A DNA stretch of 64,000 nt from Hygrocybe punicea (GCA_963556145.1 OY744463.1:2914001-2978000), one strand, 5' to 3'; shown: positions 46,286-58,270, counted from the stretch's first letter. Numbers and translations: made by a program. The notes: generated by a model from the letters alone, not told the origin.

Positions 46286-47584
46286 TCAGCTAATGGGCGG
46301 GTAAAAAGAAGTCTTTATGTGATCAACAGTCATCCATGATGCTGCCTGCACCCCTACTCGCTCATGCACATTATCTCTCACATAAAATGCAAGGCAAACA
46401 CGATCACCATCCGTCCGACGAACCCCGTGTCTTAAAAGTCGTCCACCGAGATGGACAAGTGTACCTGAATTGTACTGTAATCTAATGCCAATGTTCGACA
46501 AGTCCAGAACGGCTTCCTTGTACGGCCCGATTGTCGCCAAAATGTCATACCACTCCGCCCGTGAATTGTTGTCCTGATGTGCTGGTGTTTCTCGATTGCT
46601 TATCACCGACATCCCATTACACGCCGAGGACCATTGGCTCAGGACATCAGAGAGTTCGGCATTGGATTCCAAATGCCGAAGTGTCTCTCGGCCACACTTG
46701 TACAATTCGGGGTGTGTAATGGAAAGAGTTGCTGATATGAGTGCGATCGATTCACTTGCAGCATCTAGCCAGGCCCTTCCACCGGCTTTGGCATTTGTGT
46801 CATTCAAGGCCGAGGAAACCACAATGGGTTCATTTTGCATCTGCATTCATATATATTCAGCTATTGCCATGTCTTCAATGATAATAATTACATCGTGTCC
46901 TTGTTGAAACCAAGCAGGAGAAAGCTCAACTGTGCCTGGCATTATCCAACCGCATTGAGTGTTAGCCTGAAATAATGCTGGATCGGTCCTCCAGTTCTTC
47001 TTCACGGCACTTGACATGCTTCGAGACAACAATTTGTTCATATGCTTTAGCGATTCGGCAATGATAGCCTGTTAACGTAATTTGAATTCAGAGGTGTCAG
47101 TCATGGAAAACCACATACTTGTTGAGTCAGTGTCAACGCATTGGGCAGATACCAGCAAAGGATACGTCCATGGCGATCGCGAACACTTAGCGGAGTGTTT
47201 ACCGTTCGTGGGGGATTCCAGAGCAAGGGATGTTGGCACATTAGAGCAGCCTCCTTTGTCACGTTGAAGCCCGTCGGCTTTTGACCCAATCTGGATGAAT
47301 ATCGGTCGGCATCCCATTCCAATGTAACTAAAGTCAAATTCAGTAGAAGATTTACTGCAGAAATGAGCAGCAATATTAATACCGTGATTTTGGTATGCCA
47401 ATACCAATCTATCAATCAACAGGTCACAATCACATATTAATTGAGTGCTGAAGTCCATCGGTGGTAAGATGCACCCCATTGATGCCCTGTGTGGGCTGAT
47501 ACATTGACCAAATTTTTGGCTGAGGTACGTGGATATTCTGTCGGTGAAGTCGGCAATGGATCCCGATCGAAAAGAGTGGCTCAT
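46286..47584 (-). CDS. TET/JBP-family 2-oxoglutarate/Fe(II) dioxygenase, intact
   Basis: Exons 47584-47383, 47327-47119, 47068-46892 and 46840-46286 sum to 381 codons (380 aa) with phases 1, 0, 0 and introns of 55, 50 and 51 nt. Key motifs are RDRHGRILCWYLPNALT, then WIMPGTVELSPAW, and the catalytic core: HQD at 284-286 (HxD iron site), LATIGPY, SGTLVHLGGRLLRHGV (distal His 334), and DRVCLAFYVRDNVHERV with Arg 343 for 2-oxoglutarate. Fungal TET/JBP enzymes oxidise 5-methylcytosine in DNA. Family assignment is from motif memory. No internal stop, unlike its neighbours. Convergent with the transposase; the ATG lies 70 bp inside the right inverted repeat. Confidence 0.8.
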
Positions 47585-48159
47585 TGTGTAGGGGCAGGGA
47601 ATGAAGGTTATGAATGAAATTAATATTACCCATTTGGGAGTTATATCTTTATACAATATGAATAATTAAAAGTCAACCATGGTTCAAACGAACGAGATTC
47701 TGCAAAATCTTTTTAGAGATCGGGAGATTGATTTACAATGCTCTATATGCAGTTGCCCTATGCAAAGGCTCTTTCCCAAGTTCGGCACTTAGTCCACAAA
47801 CCAAAACAGGTCAGAACGTGGTCAAACATAAGCCAACACTGAGGTGAACGCCGATGCCGATGTCAGCGCCGATGCCGCTGCCAGCACCGATGATCTTGCC
47901 AGCGCCGATTGTGTTGCCAACGCTGATGCCGTATGCAATGCCGACGCCGTTTGCAACACCGATGCCGTGGGAACACCGATGCTGTTTGCAACGCTGACAT
48001 CGATGCCAACGCCGATGCCGATCAAACGCTGATGCCGCTGACAACGCCGATTTCGTTGCTGAAGATGATGTTTATGCTCTTGCTGAGACACCGAGGCTGG
48101 ACGAAATTTGGAGGGGTGTTTGTCCAATTGTCAGCCAATGAATATTATTATTATTGTGA

Positions 48160-48450
48160 ACCTTGGCCCAACAGTCTGAGACGGGTAACAATACTCCCGA
48201 AGAAACCCGGCCGAACGGTCTAAGACAGGTAACAATACCCCAGCAGAAACACGGCCCAATGGTCTAAGACGGGTAACAATACTTCTGGAGAAACATGGCC
48301 CAACGGTCTGAGACGGGTAACAATACTTCCGAAGCAACTCGGCCCAACGGTCGGAGACGGGTAACAATATCCCAGCAGAACCTCGGCCCATCAGTCTCAT
48401 ATGGGTAACAATTCCCCCATAGAACTTCGGCCCAACGGTCTCACATGGAT
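48160..48450. repeat. 44-bp tandem repeat, right KDZ arm
   Basis: About six to seven units, inverted relative to 31905-32275. Confidence 0.85.
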
Positions 48451-48902
48451 AACACTATTCTTTAGCCCACCCATCTAACACCAGCACTATGACATTCTTG
48501 AGTTGCCCCATCAGGTACCTGACAATATTATTTTGTCAGCCCAGATTAGCTGGCCCGTCCCAAATGTAACATTGTCAACCTCGGTTGGCCGGTCTGACAC
48601 AGGATAAGTCACAGCATGATGTGTCTGGGGGATGACGAAAACCATCCAGGGGATGATGAGGACGAGGACGGGGACGGAGATGCGGATGGCGACAACAACA
48701 ATGACCATGACGACAACGAGAATGACAGGAACAGGAACGACAGGGACAGGGATGGTGGGGACGATGATGCCAGAGACGCAGACGAAGACGATGAAGACGA
48801 GGACGGCGGAGGGGAAGACAAAGATGACAAGGATGAGGACGGCGGAGACGCAGATGACGAGGGCGAGGACGACGGGAACGACAGAGGTATGTACATCCCA
48901 CC

Positions 48903-49010
48903 CATCCTCCCACTCCTCCTCCCTCTCCCTCTCCCCCTCCCTCTCCCTCTCCCTCTCCCTCTCCCTCTCCCTCTCCCTCTCCCTCTCCCTCTCCCTCTCC
49001 CTGCTGCCCT
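48903..49010. repeat. (CTCCCT)n microsatellite
   Basis: About 16 CTCCCT units; longer and purer than its counterpart at 29810-29870. Confidence 0.9.
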
Positions 49011-49589
49011 TCCCTCCTCCCCTCCCTCCTTACACCTTGTCCCATTCCCACTCTCCCACCTCCCACTGCCACTGCCACCTTCCTCCCACTCCACACCCAC
49101 CTACCTTCCTCCCACCTGCCTCCTGCCCTTGGTAGTGTAATTATGTATCTGGATAGAATAGTCATTAAATTTAGATTTCCATTTTAAGGAGTAATGAGGT
49201 GATATAGATTCAAATTGGGAATTCAGTAAGATTAAATAAAAAGCACAATATTCCAAGTGGGGTGGGTTCTGAGGTTGGTAAAGATTGTGATTGGGCATAA
49301 TGAGTGTCTGTACAAGCTGAGGCTAAGGATGAGATATTGGGTAGTTGCAAAAGAAGAATTTTGTATTGTTGCTATTGCCTGTGCATGTAGTAATTGAATT
49401 TCAAATTATATTACATGGGACATATATGTGATGTACAGACAGAGAGATTCTGATTATTGAAATGGCAGTTTCTCAACAAACAATGGCTTCAGCTGGTGTG
49501 AGTGCCATCAGTGTTGTCAACATTAAATAAGTGCTGGCAGACAGGGATGTGGCTGAATCGTGTGGACCAACATGCACCCACATTGCAGC

Positions 49590-50005
49590 AGTGGCTGGCC
49601 CTCAGTCAACCCAATCTTGCAGCAAGAGCTGGAGCCAGGTCAACCTGCCCCACAGCAATTGCTGGACCCAGGTCAACCCGGTGCTGCAGCAAGAGCTGTG
49701 ACCCGGGTAACCCGATCCTGCAACAATAGCTGGAGCCAGGTCAACCTACATTGCAAGAACTGCTGGCCCTGGGTCAACCCATGTATCCAGCAATAGCGGC
49801 TCCAGGTTAACCCACTACATGGCAGAGCTGATAGCAGGTTGACCTACCCTGCAGCCATCTACCAGGAAGAGCTGTACCTGGGTCAACCTACCTCAACACA
49901 TTTCCACAGCAAGAGCTGTCATTTGGGTCAACCTACCCCCGCAGCAATAACTGCGCTATGTGTACCTACCAATCGCAGCTCTAACTGCGATTGGGTTAAC
50001 CAAAA
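49590..50005. promoter_or_regulatory. Subterminal ~33-bp interspersed repeats (right)
   Basis: Mirror of the left array; GGTCAACC and GGGTCAACC spaced about 33 bp with CAGCAAGAGCTG-type spacers. Confidence 0.6.
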
Positions 50006-50020
50006 CGACTGGGTCTACTG

Positions 50021-50251
50021 AGTGGTGCTATGTACTGAGAGACGGGAAATGAAGATACATGATATATAACTATATACGTACTGATTCCGGGTCGTTAGGG
50101 ACATTGCATTTTGTGTAGGAACGATTCCAGAGGTGGAATCCGGAGCGGAATCAATGGAAACGAACGGAATCGATGATACGGGAATGGGAATGGACGGGAG
50201 CGGTGTCTGATACGAAGGGGAAACAGATCCACACGATCTGGAGCCTCTACA
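50021..50251 (-). repeat. Split LTR, second part
   Basis: Continues the LTR interrupted at 28771, ending GAGCCTCTACA; host continues with ACGC. Confidence 0.82.
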
Positions 50252-51425
50252 ACGCATCTATCTGTCACGAAAATATCACAAAAAACGCCACCCATATCAC
50301 GTCGTCTCATCTGCCCACTTCATCCGCCTCCATCTCCAACGTCGCTCTACACCATACCACCAACTCGACCACTCATTTACCGCTTCCCTGACCTCCTGCA
50401 ACCTCAAAAGACCCCATGCAACCACGATCTATGTCACGCAACACGTCCCGTCATATCCGCCCACATCATCCACCTCTGTCGCCCAACATCACCCTATGCC
50501 ATACCGCCACACCCGACCACCCGTTTACCACTCCTTCGACCTCTTGCCACTGTGAACGGCCCTATGTAGCCACGATCGACCCCACACAGCCCCATGTTTG
50601 CCTCTGTAACCCCGAATTCAAGTCCTTCTGCTAGTCAAGACACCTCCGTTGTCGGATCCATCACCCAGAACACCCAGACCCCGTTAACGGCGCCCAAGGC
50701 ATGCTTGAGCACCCTCCAGTGTCCTTGCCACACCCATCTGTGATCTAACAAGCCCCACCATTGTCACCATATGATCCTGCCATTAGACCTGACGCCTGTT
50801 CTTAGTCTCCACACCCGACAACTCGTTCTCGACATAGCCACTACTGCATTTCGACAAAGCAAACACTCGACTATGAATCCAGACACGTTACCATCACCCA
50901 ACTATGATCCCACAGCATCCGGTCCCAGTTCCGGCTCAATTCGAGCAGTGGTGCTTGATTCGAGCATCTGGTTCCGGTTCTGGTCTCACATCCCATACCC
51001 AGCACCTTTGCACCCCTGCACCCCCTCAACCTGACCCTACAAAAACCCCATCACCGTCCATCAGCATAAGAATTATATACATAGATAGAATAAATAAATA
51101 AAAAGAAAGAAAAACATCAGAGATAAAAGAAAGATAAAAAAGAAACACACTTGTTCCTGACACACCCGCTTATGAACCCGCCGCACCCAACGAACCCGCT
51201 TACGAACCCAACACATCGCTTCACTGGTTCCCCACACACCTGACTCATCCGCTCACGCACCCGCATTAAACCCGTTAACATCTTCCTCTGCTTTCCATGA
51301 CCCACCCGACTCGCCACCATTTCGACCCAGACACAATTTTCCCTGTCTCGGCTTCGATTCCAAACCCACCCGACCTTATTTCACAGCTCCATGGGGGAGA
51401 ATGCTTCCCCATGGGTCCAAGCCGG
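50252..51425. other. Unannotated, C-rich segment
   Basis: C/A-biased sequence with short ORFs and no supported gene; vaguely similar in composition to 23800-24040. Confidence 0.4.
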
Positions 51426-52018
51426 TGGAGAGGCTCCAGATCGTGTGGATCCGTATCCCCTTTATATCTGACACCGCTCCCATCCATTCCCATTCCTATG
51501 TCATCGATTCTGCTCAATTCCACTCATTCCTATCAATTCCACTCTGGATTCCGCCTCCGGAATTGTTCCTACTCAAGATGCAATGTCCCTAATGACCTGG
51601 AATCAGTACGTATATAGTTATATATTATGTATCCTCATTTCCCGTCTCCTAGTACATAGCACTCCTCCTCTCCACTCACCCCTATCACTTACAGCCTTCA
51701 CTTGTAGCACATAGTTATCATAGCACAGGATCCCTCACAGTAGTATAAAAGTAGCACATTTTATACTACAAAATATATAGAAATACAGGATACCATTCCA
51801 CCTCACGTCGTATTGTCCCACTTCAGCTCTATTTCTTAGTCCACTCTTCGTATTGTCTTCATCCTTTCCCCACACTCTCCCTCTGATTCCGGAACCTCTG
51901 GATTCGGGTTGGATTGACTAGATCTCTCTAAAGAAACTAATTCCTCTGATCACTTTCTAGCTGATCACCCCTTTCCATAGATTCCCATTCTGGGTCTACA
52001 ACAGAACTCGCCGTCACA
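51426..52018 (+). repeat. Solo LTR, 593 bp
   Basis: Opposite orientation to 24051-24614. Flanked by 4-bp duplication CCGG (51422-51425, 52019-52022). A solo LTR left by recombination. Confidence 0.82.
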
Positions 52019-52094
52019 CCGGTGCTGAACCGCCTAGTATGAGGCTGATATCACATCCATTGGTTATCGCCCCCATATTAGTATCGACATATCA

Positions 52095-52230
52095 AACCTG
52101 CGCCATCATCTATCAAACCTGCGCCATCATCTATTGAACCTCTGTTGTCATCCATTGAACCTCCATCATCGTCCATTGAACCTCCATTGTCGTCATATCG
52201 TATTGAACCTCTGCCGTCGTCATATCATGT
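52095..52230. repeat. ~24-bp degenerate tandem repeat
   Basis: Six or so copies of a 'ccattgaacctcc.tcatcgt' unit. Confidence 0.7.
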
Positions 52231-52979
52231 CTACCATCATCATCATATCTCTAAGCCCACATCACCAAGCTTATTGTTTTATGCTTTCCGCAGCCTATGC
52301 CACCGTTTCGGCCACCCATTGACACAGCCACTGAAGCCACCGACCCTAACTTGACCCGCCTACATCGTCTTTGTCATCCGCTTTTGTTTTATTTTGTTTC
52401 TGCTCATGCCTTACTCATCTCCGTCACCCACCCCCAATCCCATGTCATGTTTGATTTTATCCTGACTTCATTTCTATTGCGTCCTTTCTTTCCAACCCTG
52501 ACATTTAATTATTTTCTCATCTATTTTGCATTTCCACTCTCTATTTGTCCTGTTTTTGTAGTTTTCCGCCTCTTGTTTCATTTCCGCTGAGTTATATTGT
52601 CGTTATATTTTCTTTTGCTTCAGTTCTATGTATATGTTTCATCTTCTGGACACCGGCTTCACCGGCTTTTGTTCTCTACTCCCCGCTCTCGGCCTCTGAC
52701 CGTCCATTGAGTTCCACTAGTCACCATCTGCTGTCCCCGTTTGCGTCATCCACATCCCACCTCATCCTGTCGAACCCGATTCCACGACCACCGCATCGGC
52801 CTTATCTCACACGTCGAAGCCCTGAGTCCACATAGTATCGACCAAGGATGGTCTTTATTTAAAGTATCCTGGAGATGTAGAGACCCAACGTCTCCCTGAG
52901 CCTGTATCGTCGATATTTCACGAATCTGCATGAACCCGACACCTCCAAACGACTCCCATTCCAACCCGACATAACCCGA
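52231..52979. other. Unannotated pyrimidine-rich segment
   Basis: T/C-rich; open frames up to about 97 aa are hydrophobic artefacts of composition. Confidence 0.4.
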
Positions 52980-53760
52980 TGTGATGTGACATGATGTGAC
53001 CAATGTGACCTGACATATGCCGCTTTGTCACAGCCACTTTTGGACCAAATCCAGCAGCCTCAGAAGCCCCGGAGTTCTAATTATAGGAGATGGATCTCAT
53101 TGGACTTGATCCCCAACTTCGGACTTGCCTTATATATGCATCCCCTCGTCCTTTCAGAGATATGTAGGAGATTTTAGATCTTTTTCTTGGACATTCATTT
53201 TCCCCTCCATTTTCCTGTCTTCATCGCATCGCAACTCCCCTCTCCCCATTCCAACCTTTCTTTGTAGTTTACCATCAGCCAAAATAGACATGTCTGAAAG
53301 TAGACTACTCACTCATGTACTATAAAAACAGTCTCCGATGACTGTACAAAAAAAAAGATACCCTTAGTCCCCATTTCCTTATAGTCAGAAGCATCTTTTA
53401 ATCCCTTCACAAGCTCGTCCTAGTAGCCCTTAGACTTTTATAGTTCATGTCATCGTCTTTATCATTGTTCCTCTACTCATTCATCGTTTCCGACCTGACC
53501 TGACCTGACCTGCTGTACCCAACATTGTCGGCATCATCAGGTTCATCGTTATTTACTCATTTTCATTCCGTTCATCGCCGTATTTATCGTTATTTGTCCA
53601 GTTTTACACGGCTTATATTTTTACTTCCATTTCCACTTTTTACTACTATTCCTGACACTGACTTATCCACCGTCACTTCTATGCTGACACCCCTCAGGTT
53701 AGGATCATTTATATCTTCCAAAGCCACCCTGATGATATGGTTTCCACGTCTATGACCCAG
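52980..53760 (+). repeat. LTR-like fragment (family of 1-396)
   Basis: Resembles LTRs of fungal gypsy elements: 'gtgacatgatgtgacc' block, a TATA-like 'tatatatgc' near 53131, then a leader. Its last ~400 bases match window positions 1-396. No internal region or duplication identified. Confidence 0.5.
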
Positions 53761-53885
53761 GATAAAGAGGTAATAAAAGATGAAAACGTCGCAAAGGTGC
53801 GAACGGGACTTGGGACACTCCTGACGATAATGTGATAATGTGCGATAATATGCGCGATAAAATAAACAAACGCGAAGAGTCGTGA

Positions 53886-54388
53886 TGTGACGGCAAGTTC
53901 TGTTGTAGACCCAGAATGGGAATCTACGAAAAGGGGTGATCAGCTAGAAAGTGATCAGAGGAATCTAGTTTCTTTTAGAGAGGTCTTAATCAATCCAACC
54001 CGAATCCAGGGGTTCCGGAATCAGAGGGAGAGTGTGGGGAAAGGACGAAGAGAGGCATAGACGATACAAAGAGTGGACTAAGAAATAGAGCTGAAGTGGG
54101 ACAATACGACATGAGGTGGAATGGTATCCTGTATTTCTATATATTTTGTAGTGTAAAATGTGCTACTTTTATACTACTGTGAGGATCCTGTGCTGTAGTA
54201 ACCATGTACTACAAGTGAAGGCTGTAAGTGATAGGGGTCGAGTGGGGAGGAGGATAGGAGGAATGCTATGTACTAAGAGATGGGAAATGAAGATACATGA
54301 TATATAACTATAAACGTACTGATTCCAGGTCGTTAGGGACATTGCAGTGTGAGTAGGAATGATTCCGGAGGTGGAATCCGGAGCGGAA
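53886..54388 (-). repeat. LTR truncated by Helitron-like end
   Basis: About 503 bp matching 24051-24614 from its TGTGACGGC end. At 54388 it switches to TTACGAGTCCC after '..gagcggaa', where intact LTRs read '..gagcggaatcaatgg': insertion between A and T. Confidence 0.82.
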
Positions 54389-55794
54389 TTACGAGTCCCT
54401 ATAAGGGAATCGTTCTATACGGTGGATTTTTCAACTCAGGGTCAGACTCTAATTTGCCAAGCCGTGGGAACAATTGTTGCAAACTGTGGGAACAATTTTG
54501 AAGCCCTGTGAATAAATTTGAAACCGTGTGACTGCTGACTTTGTAACTGTGAGAATTTGTTGTCTCAAATGAGCAAGAACAATAAGGTCACCAGATCAAA
54601 GGTGCCAAGTTGGGAAAGTGTAGTCCACTGCTAAGTCGACTTCATGACAATAATCGTATTCTTTGTTGGTGTAATGTGCATTATGACATATGGATGAGTT
54701 GAAAACCTGTCTGAACAGTACTGAGAGTTCTGTATTGTCCAACTAGTATCCCTGCTGTATTCTGAGGAATTGCCAGTGCAATATAGACTGAATGAACCAG
54801 ATATGATATCTTTGTTTACAGATACATATAACAGCGATGTACATTGGAATCACAAGGAACAGGTTTAACACTGGTTTAACCGGCGGGTTCATCATTTTTC
54901 GGCACAAAGTGTTTTGCAGATGTCCCTACCTGAATCCGGGGCATTGCAATTGCACAAATAATAGCAGAAATAAAAGTCTGGACAGTTGTTGGATGTGCAT
55001 TATGTGCCATATTTGACATCCCATATTGAAGCAGAGAAAGTGCAAGCAGAGCTATCAACATTGAGAAACTATGGAGTTCACACATTGGTACCCCAGATGC
55101 TGTTTCAATGTATTCATTGAATGGGCTCATAAGGGTGAGGTGTATAATTTGTTGATGTTTCATCAAAGGACACGAAAATAGTACAATAAATGCAGTCAAC
55201 TGCATAATGATTCGAGATCCAGACACAAGGACAAGGAACATAATTAGTTCAAGAGAAGCTCCAATCATGCCAGAACAAAATAATATGATTGGAAAGCAAT
55301 TATTAAATAGCAAAGCATCATATTTATGGCAGGATGGGAAGAAGTGAAGGTTGGGCCAAGATACAATCCAATGGTATCAATGCAGGAACATAGCAACATA
55401 GGCTTCTCAGTACAGCAGTGAATTTCGTCATCAATTTAGATATAAAGGAGTAAATATGCTTGTTGTACCTGCAGATTTCGTCCAGTTAATATGACACGTC
55501 TTTGAACAAAAGGTTATGCATCACATATGCGAAGTAAAGGTAGTTTGATTGAATTTGTACAATGAATTGTAATTCAGTTTCATGGACCACAAACCGAACA
55601 TATTGGACATGTTCGGTGTGTTCGGTCAATGTGTTCGGTCAATATGTTCAGGTTACTATTGTCATATGTGATCAGTACACATTGAACATTGGATATAGTT
55701 AGCTATCCAGTGGTGATACAAAGAGAATATGCAAACATTAAATCTGGATTATAGGTAGATAATGGATTTTCAATAGCTCATTCTCATCTTTTCA
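54389..55794 (+). mobile_element. Helitron-like element, 5' part
   Basis: Starts TTACGAGTCCCTATAAGGG; conserved with copies at 8266 (inverted) and 59571 for at least 400 bp ('gctgtattctgaggaa' at about 54758 and 59870). A remnant of the TGTTCGGTG satellite occurs at 55596-55650. The 3' end was not found; the element could extend through the gene pair that follows. Confidence 0.6.
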
Positions 55795-56290
55795 GCAAAA
55801 AGGCACATTGAGAAATTTGGACTTGGTAGAATTTTGGGTGCTGTGTTTTGTATCTCATGAAATACTGCTTGGATCAAGATGGTTATACAGTTTATGATTC
55901 TGGTTGTATTTCGAGCCTAGTGACAGACAAACATAGTACAGATGCAATGACGGCTCAAAGGACAAAAATAGAGAAGAATATGGTATATGTACTTCTAGGC
56001 CTTGAAAAGATGAACAACCTTCTCCCTCCAGTCTTCTTCATATGAGCTCTTTCGATGTCATAATTTGACAGTATCATTTTGGGCGTCAAAAAGTACTGGT
56101 CTACCTTTTATTTCATCAACAACTCACTATATCCTAAATATTGTTCAAATGTAATTACAGGCGTAGATAGTCCTCAAGACATAGTACAACTTCCCTGTAT
56201 AACCATCTTAATCCAAATAGTATTTCATGAGATACAAAACACAGCACCCAAAATTCTACCAAGTCCAAATTTCTCAATCGATTCAAAAAG
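55795..56290. repeat. ~95-bp inverted repeat, 300-bp spacer
   Basis: 55800-55893 is the near-perfect reverse complement of 56200-56290 ('gagaaatttggacttggt', 'gtattttgtatctcatgaaa' region). Lies between the Helitron end and gene B1. Could be a MITE or a hairpin-forming terminator region. Confidence 0.75.
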
Positions 56291-56364
56291 GTGCAGTTGC
56301 TGCCATCAGATAGCAAAACAGCTGTAACATATCAACGGGTTGAGTACACATACAATATTATACA

Positions 56365-57610
56365 TTAGCATCGGTCTATATTCATATTATAGAAGCGTTG
56401 CCTTGTTTCCACAACACCCTCTGCATCATTACCCTCTTCCACATACCCAACATGCCATTTGATGGCTATTCTGGGCTGTGTAGTTGGTGTAGGCAAAGCT
56501 GTCTTGTTGCGAATCATAGTTGCTTCCTGAGAATATACATCAGTATTCGTTTAATTCTTGATGTATTAAAGTGTTACCTCTGTGAAGTCACTGTCTACTA
56601 GTGCCAATGACCGTAGATTCAGAATCATCTTGAATTTATCCTTCTTTACCGGAACTGCCGATATTGTAAACTGAACCTCCACTATATCACCGATTCTAAA
56701 GCAAGTTGGGTTTGTTGGAATGAAGCTAATAAATATTTCCATCAGTAGGGATGTGATCCCAATTCATCGTCACTCACCAATGTCGATTTCTATCAGACTT
56801 CAACTTGTAATAAAGTACGCAATTGTCCTGGCCATGAAAGTAGCGGGAATTCGCAAGTGAGGTTAATATGCCTTTTGGATCGATGACATACTCGAATGGA
56901 ATGTGAGAGGAAGTGTTGTCATGTCGGCGATCAGTGAAATATCGGGTTCCTATTGCGAGTGCCATGTAATCCATGTATGTAGAAGGCGTAAAAGCTTGCA
57001 TTGCTTTGTCAGGAAATTGACGAGCCAGTTTCTGGTGCAGAATCCGAAGGTTATCGATATAGGATTGAAAGCCCGTTGTATCAAGGCCAGTTACGACTAT
57101 GCTTTGACGTATGAAGGGCGTTCGGCGTTCTGGTTGACTATTGCAGTGATTCATCAGAATGGTATTCAAGGAATTTAGCACATACCTGGTTGTTATGGGT
57201 GGAAGATCTTTCGCCACCAAAATCGCTTGCAAACTTAATACCAATTCTTGATGTTCGGATTCATCATTGGTTGGAAGTGTAAACTTCCAGCAATTTGGAG
57301 AGTCAACATGCACAATATTGACATTTGCAATCTGGCAATGCGGTCAATATGATATACCTTTTCAAATCCAATGACTTACGTTTGTGGCCTTCGCAAGCTG
57401 ACTTTCATCATCGTCTAAGCGTGCAGATATGATTTCCTGCAGATGTTCAGCTGTCAATTTGGTGTCAAATACTAGCCAGTATATATATGGTGGATATTGC
57501 TAACATGCACCCTTGAAGTTGTAATAGTTGTCCATCACGTACAAAGCAGTGGTGAGATGTATATTGCGTGGCACAATTTCGTCCACTTCATGGATTATAT
57601 CTTCCGCCAT
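56365..57610 (-). CDS. Gene B1: uncharacterised 328-aa protein
   Basis: Six exons: 57610-57511, 57450-57380, 57331-57186, 57137-56778, 56725-56578, 56526-56365 (987 nt). Introns are 48-60 nt GT-AG, phases 1, 0, 2, 2, 0. Conserved with B2: SPNCWK, QELVLSLQAILVAKDLPPIT, NLRILHQKLAR.FP, GTRYFTDRRHDN, P.CFRIGDIVEVQ and FKMILNLRSLALV. No catalytic motif, signal peptide or membrane segment is recognised; the FRIGDIVEVQ block looks like a beta-rich C-terminal domain. Faces gene A1 across a 660-bp divergent spacer. Upstream exons remain possible. Confidence 0.72.
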
Positions 57611-58270
57611 CACCGATCATATCCATATTGGCTTTTGATGTCCATGTGATGATAGCTTTCAGGATCCGGTTTGCTTTTGTTTTTGTATTGCATTCTTCAA
57701 TATTGAAGTTTGCGTCATTTTGCATAATACGGATCCTTTCCATGTCTTTCAAATGCACCACATAATGTTGGTTGTCAGCTGTCTGGTTTGGATATGGTAT
57801 AGTCAAGCATGTACTCCAGCTTTTCCGCATTAATTCTGCATCACAGTATGTGTGCACAGCATTAAAATTAGCCCCTATCCATTATGCATCAATATCTGTT
57901 AGTATACCCCATGTTTCTTAATTTGGCATTATGCATTTTTGTTTTATGAATACCCCTTTTTGTTTAGTCTCCATTCCTAACTTTAATTGAATTTGTCAAC
58001 AATTCATGAAATCTACCAGTATAAACTTGTGGCGAATATCATGTGGACAGTCATCCATTTTTCATGCATACCTTTGCGCTTTGCATGGAGTACATGGCCC
58101 AAGAAGCCTCGTTTGGTATATGAGCATGTGCCAATGGTGGATCCTCTGATGTTATTGTTGAAGTTTTGGATTCACCGATTCATCTTAAATTCATAGCTTA
58201 TTGTTTTTGAGTGATTTAAAGCGTGAGTGGAGATGATATCCACTATTCCATCAACTTTTACCGCTCTCCA
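57611..58270. promoter_or_regulatory. Divergent spacer B1/A1
   Basis: 660 bp between opposing start codons, presumably holding both promoters. A minus-strand open stretch (57588-57857) may be a 5' exon of B1. No motif identified. Confidence 0.4.

Larger units (their letters stand above)
28772..50020. mobile_element. 21.2-kb KDZ-class DNA transposon with TET/JBP gene
   Basis: Termini CAGTAGACCCAGTCGTTTTG and its reverse complement. Target duplication AGTGGTG (28765-28771 and 50021-50027), inside an LTR that is uninterrupted in its sister copy. Terminal inverted repeats extend about 2.3 kb. Encodes a CxC2-KDZ transposase and a TET/JBP dioxygenase plus at least four other genes. KDZ elements with TET/JBP genes are a published class in mushrooms; this one is unusually large. 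The transposase is broken, so the copy cannot move by itself. Confidence 0.88.
47654..50020. repeat. KDZ right terminal inverted repeat
   Basis: About 2.37 kb. Contains GCCGAT-hexamer sequence (47845-48050), the 44-bp repeat (48160-48450), a (CTCCCT)n run, and the subterminal GGTTGACC repeats to the CTACTG end. Confidence 0.85.
24051..50251 (-). mobile_element. Older LTR retroelement, split by the KDZ transposon
   Basis: LTRs are 24051-24614 and 28431-28771 plus 50021-50251; the second is interrupted by the KDZ element. Outer flanks share the 4-bp sequence ACGC (24047-24050 and 50252-50255). A solo LTR of the same family at 51426 also has a 4-bp duplication. The gag frame is on the minus strand, so the element reads leftward. 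After the split LTR the minus strand shows 'TGGAGCCCACC', a possible tRNA-type primer site. No pol is present. Confidence 0.75.

Noticed and set aside
47072..47656. Single 194-aa minus ORF as the first exon of the TET/JBP gene
   Set aside because: The family-like frame (RDRHGRILCWYLP) is different; a 55-nt intron switches frame and all phases then agree.
54389..54600. TTACGAGTCCC end as a TIR of a DNA transposon
   Set aside because: No inverted partner exists and the complete copy ends in CTAG with a hairpin and no target duplication, so a Helitron-like end fits better.
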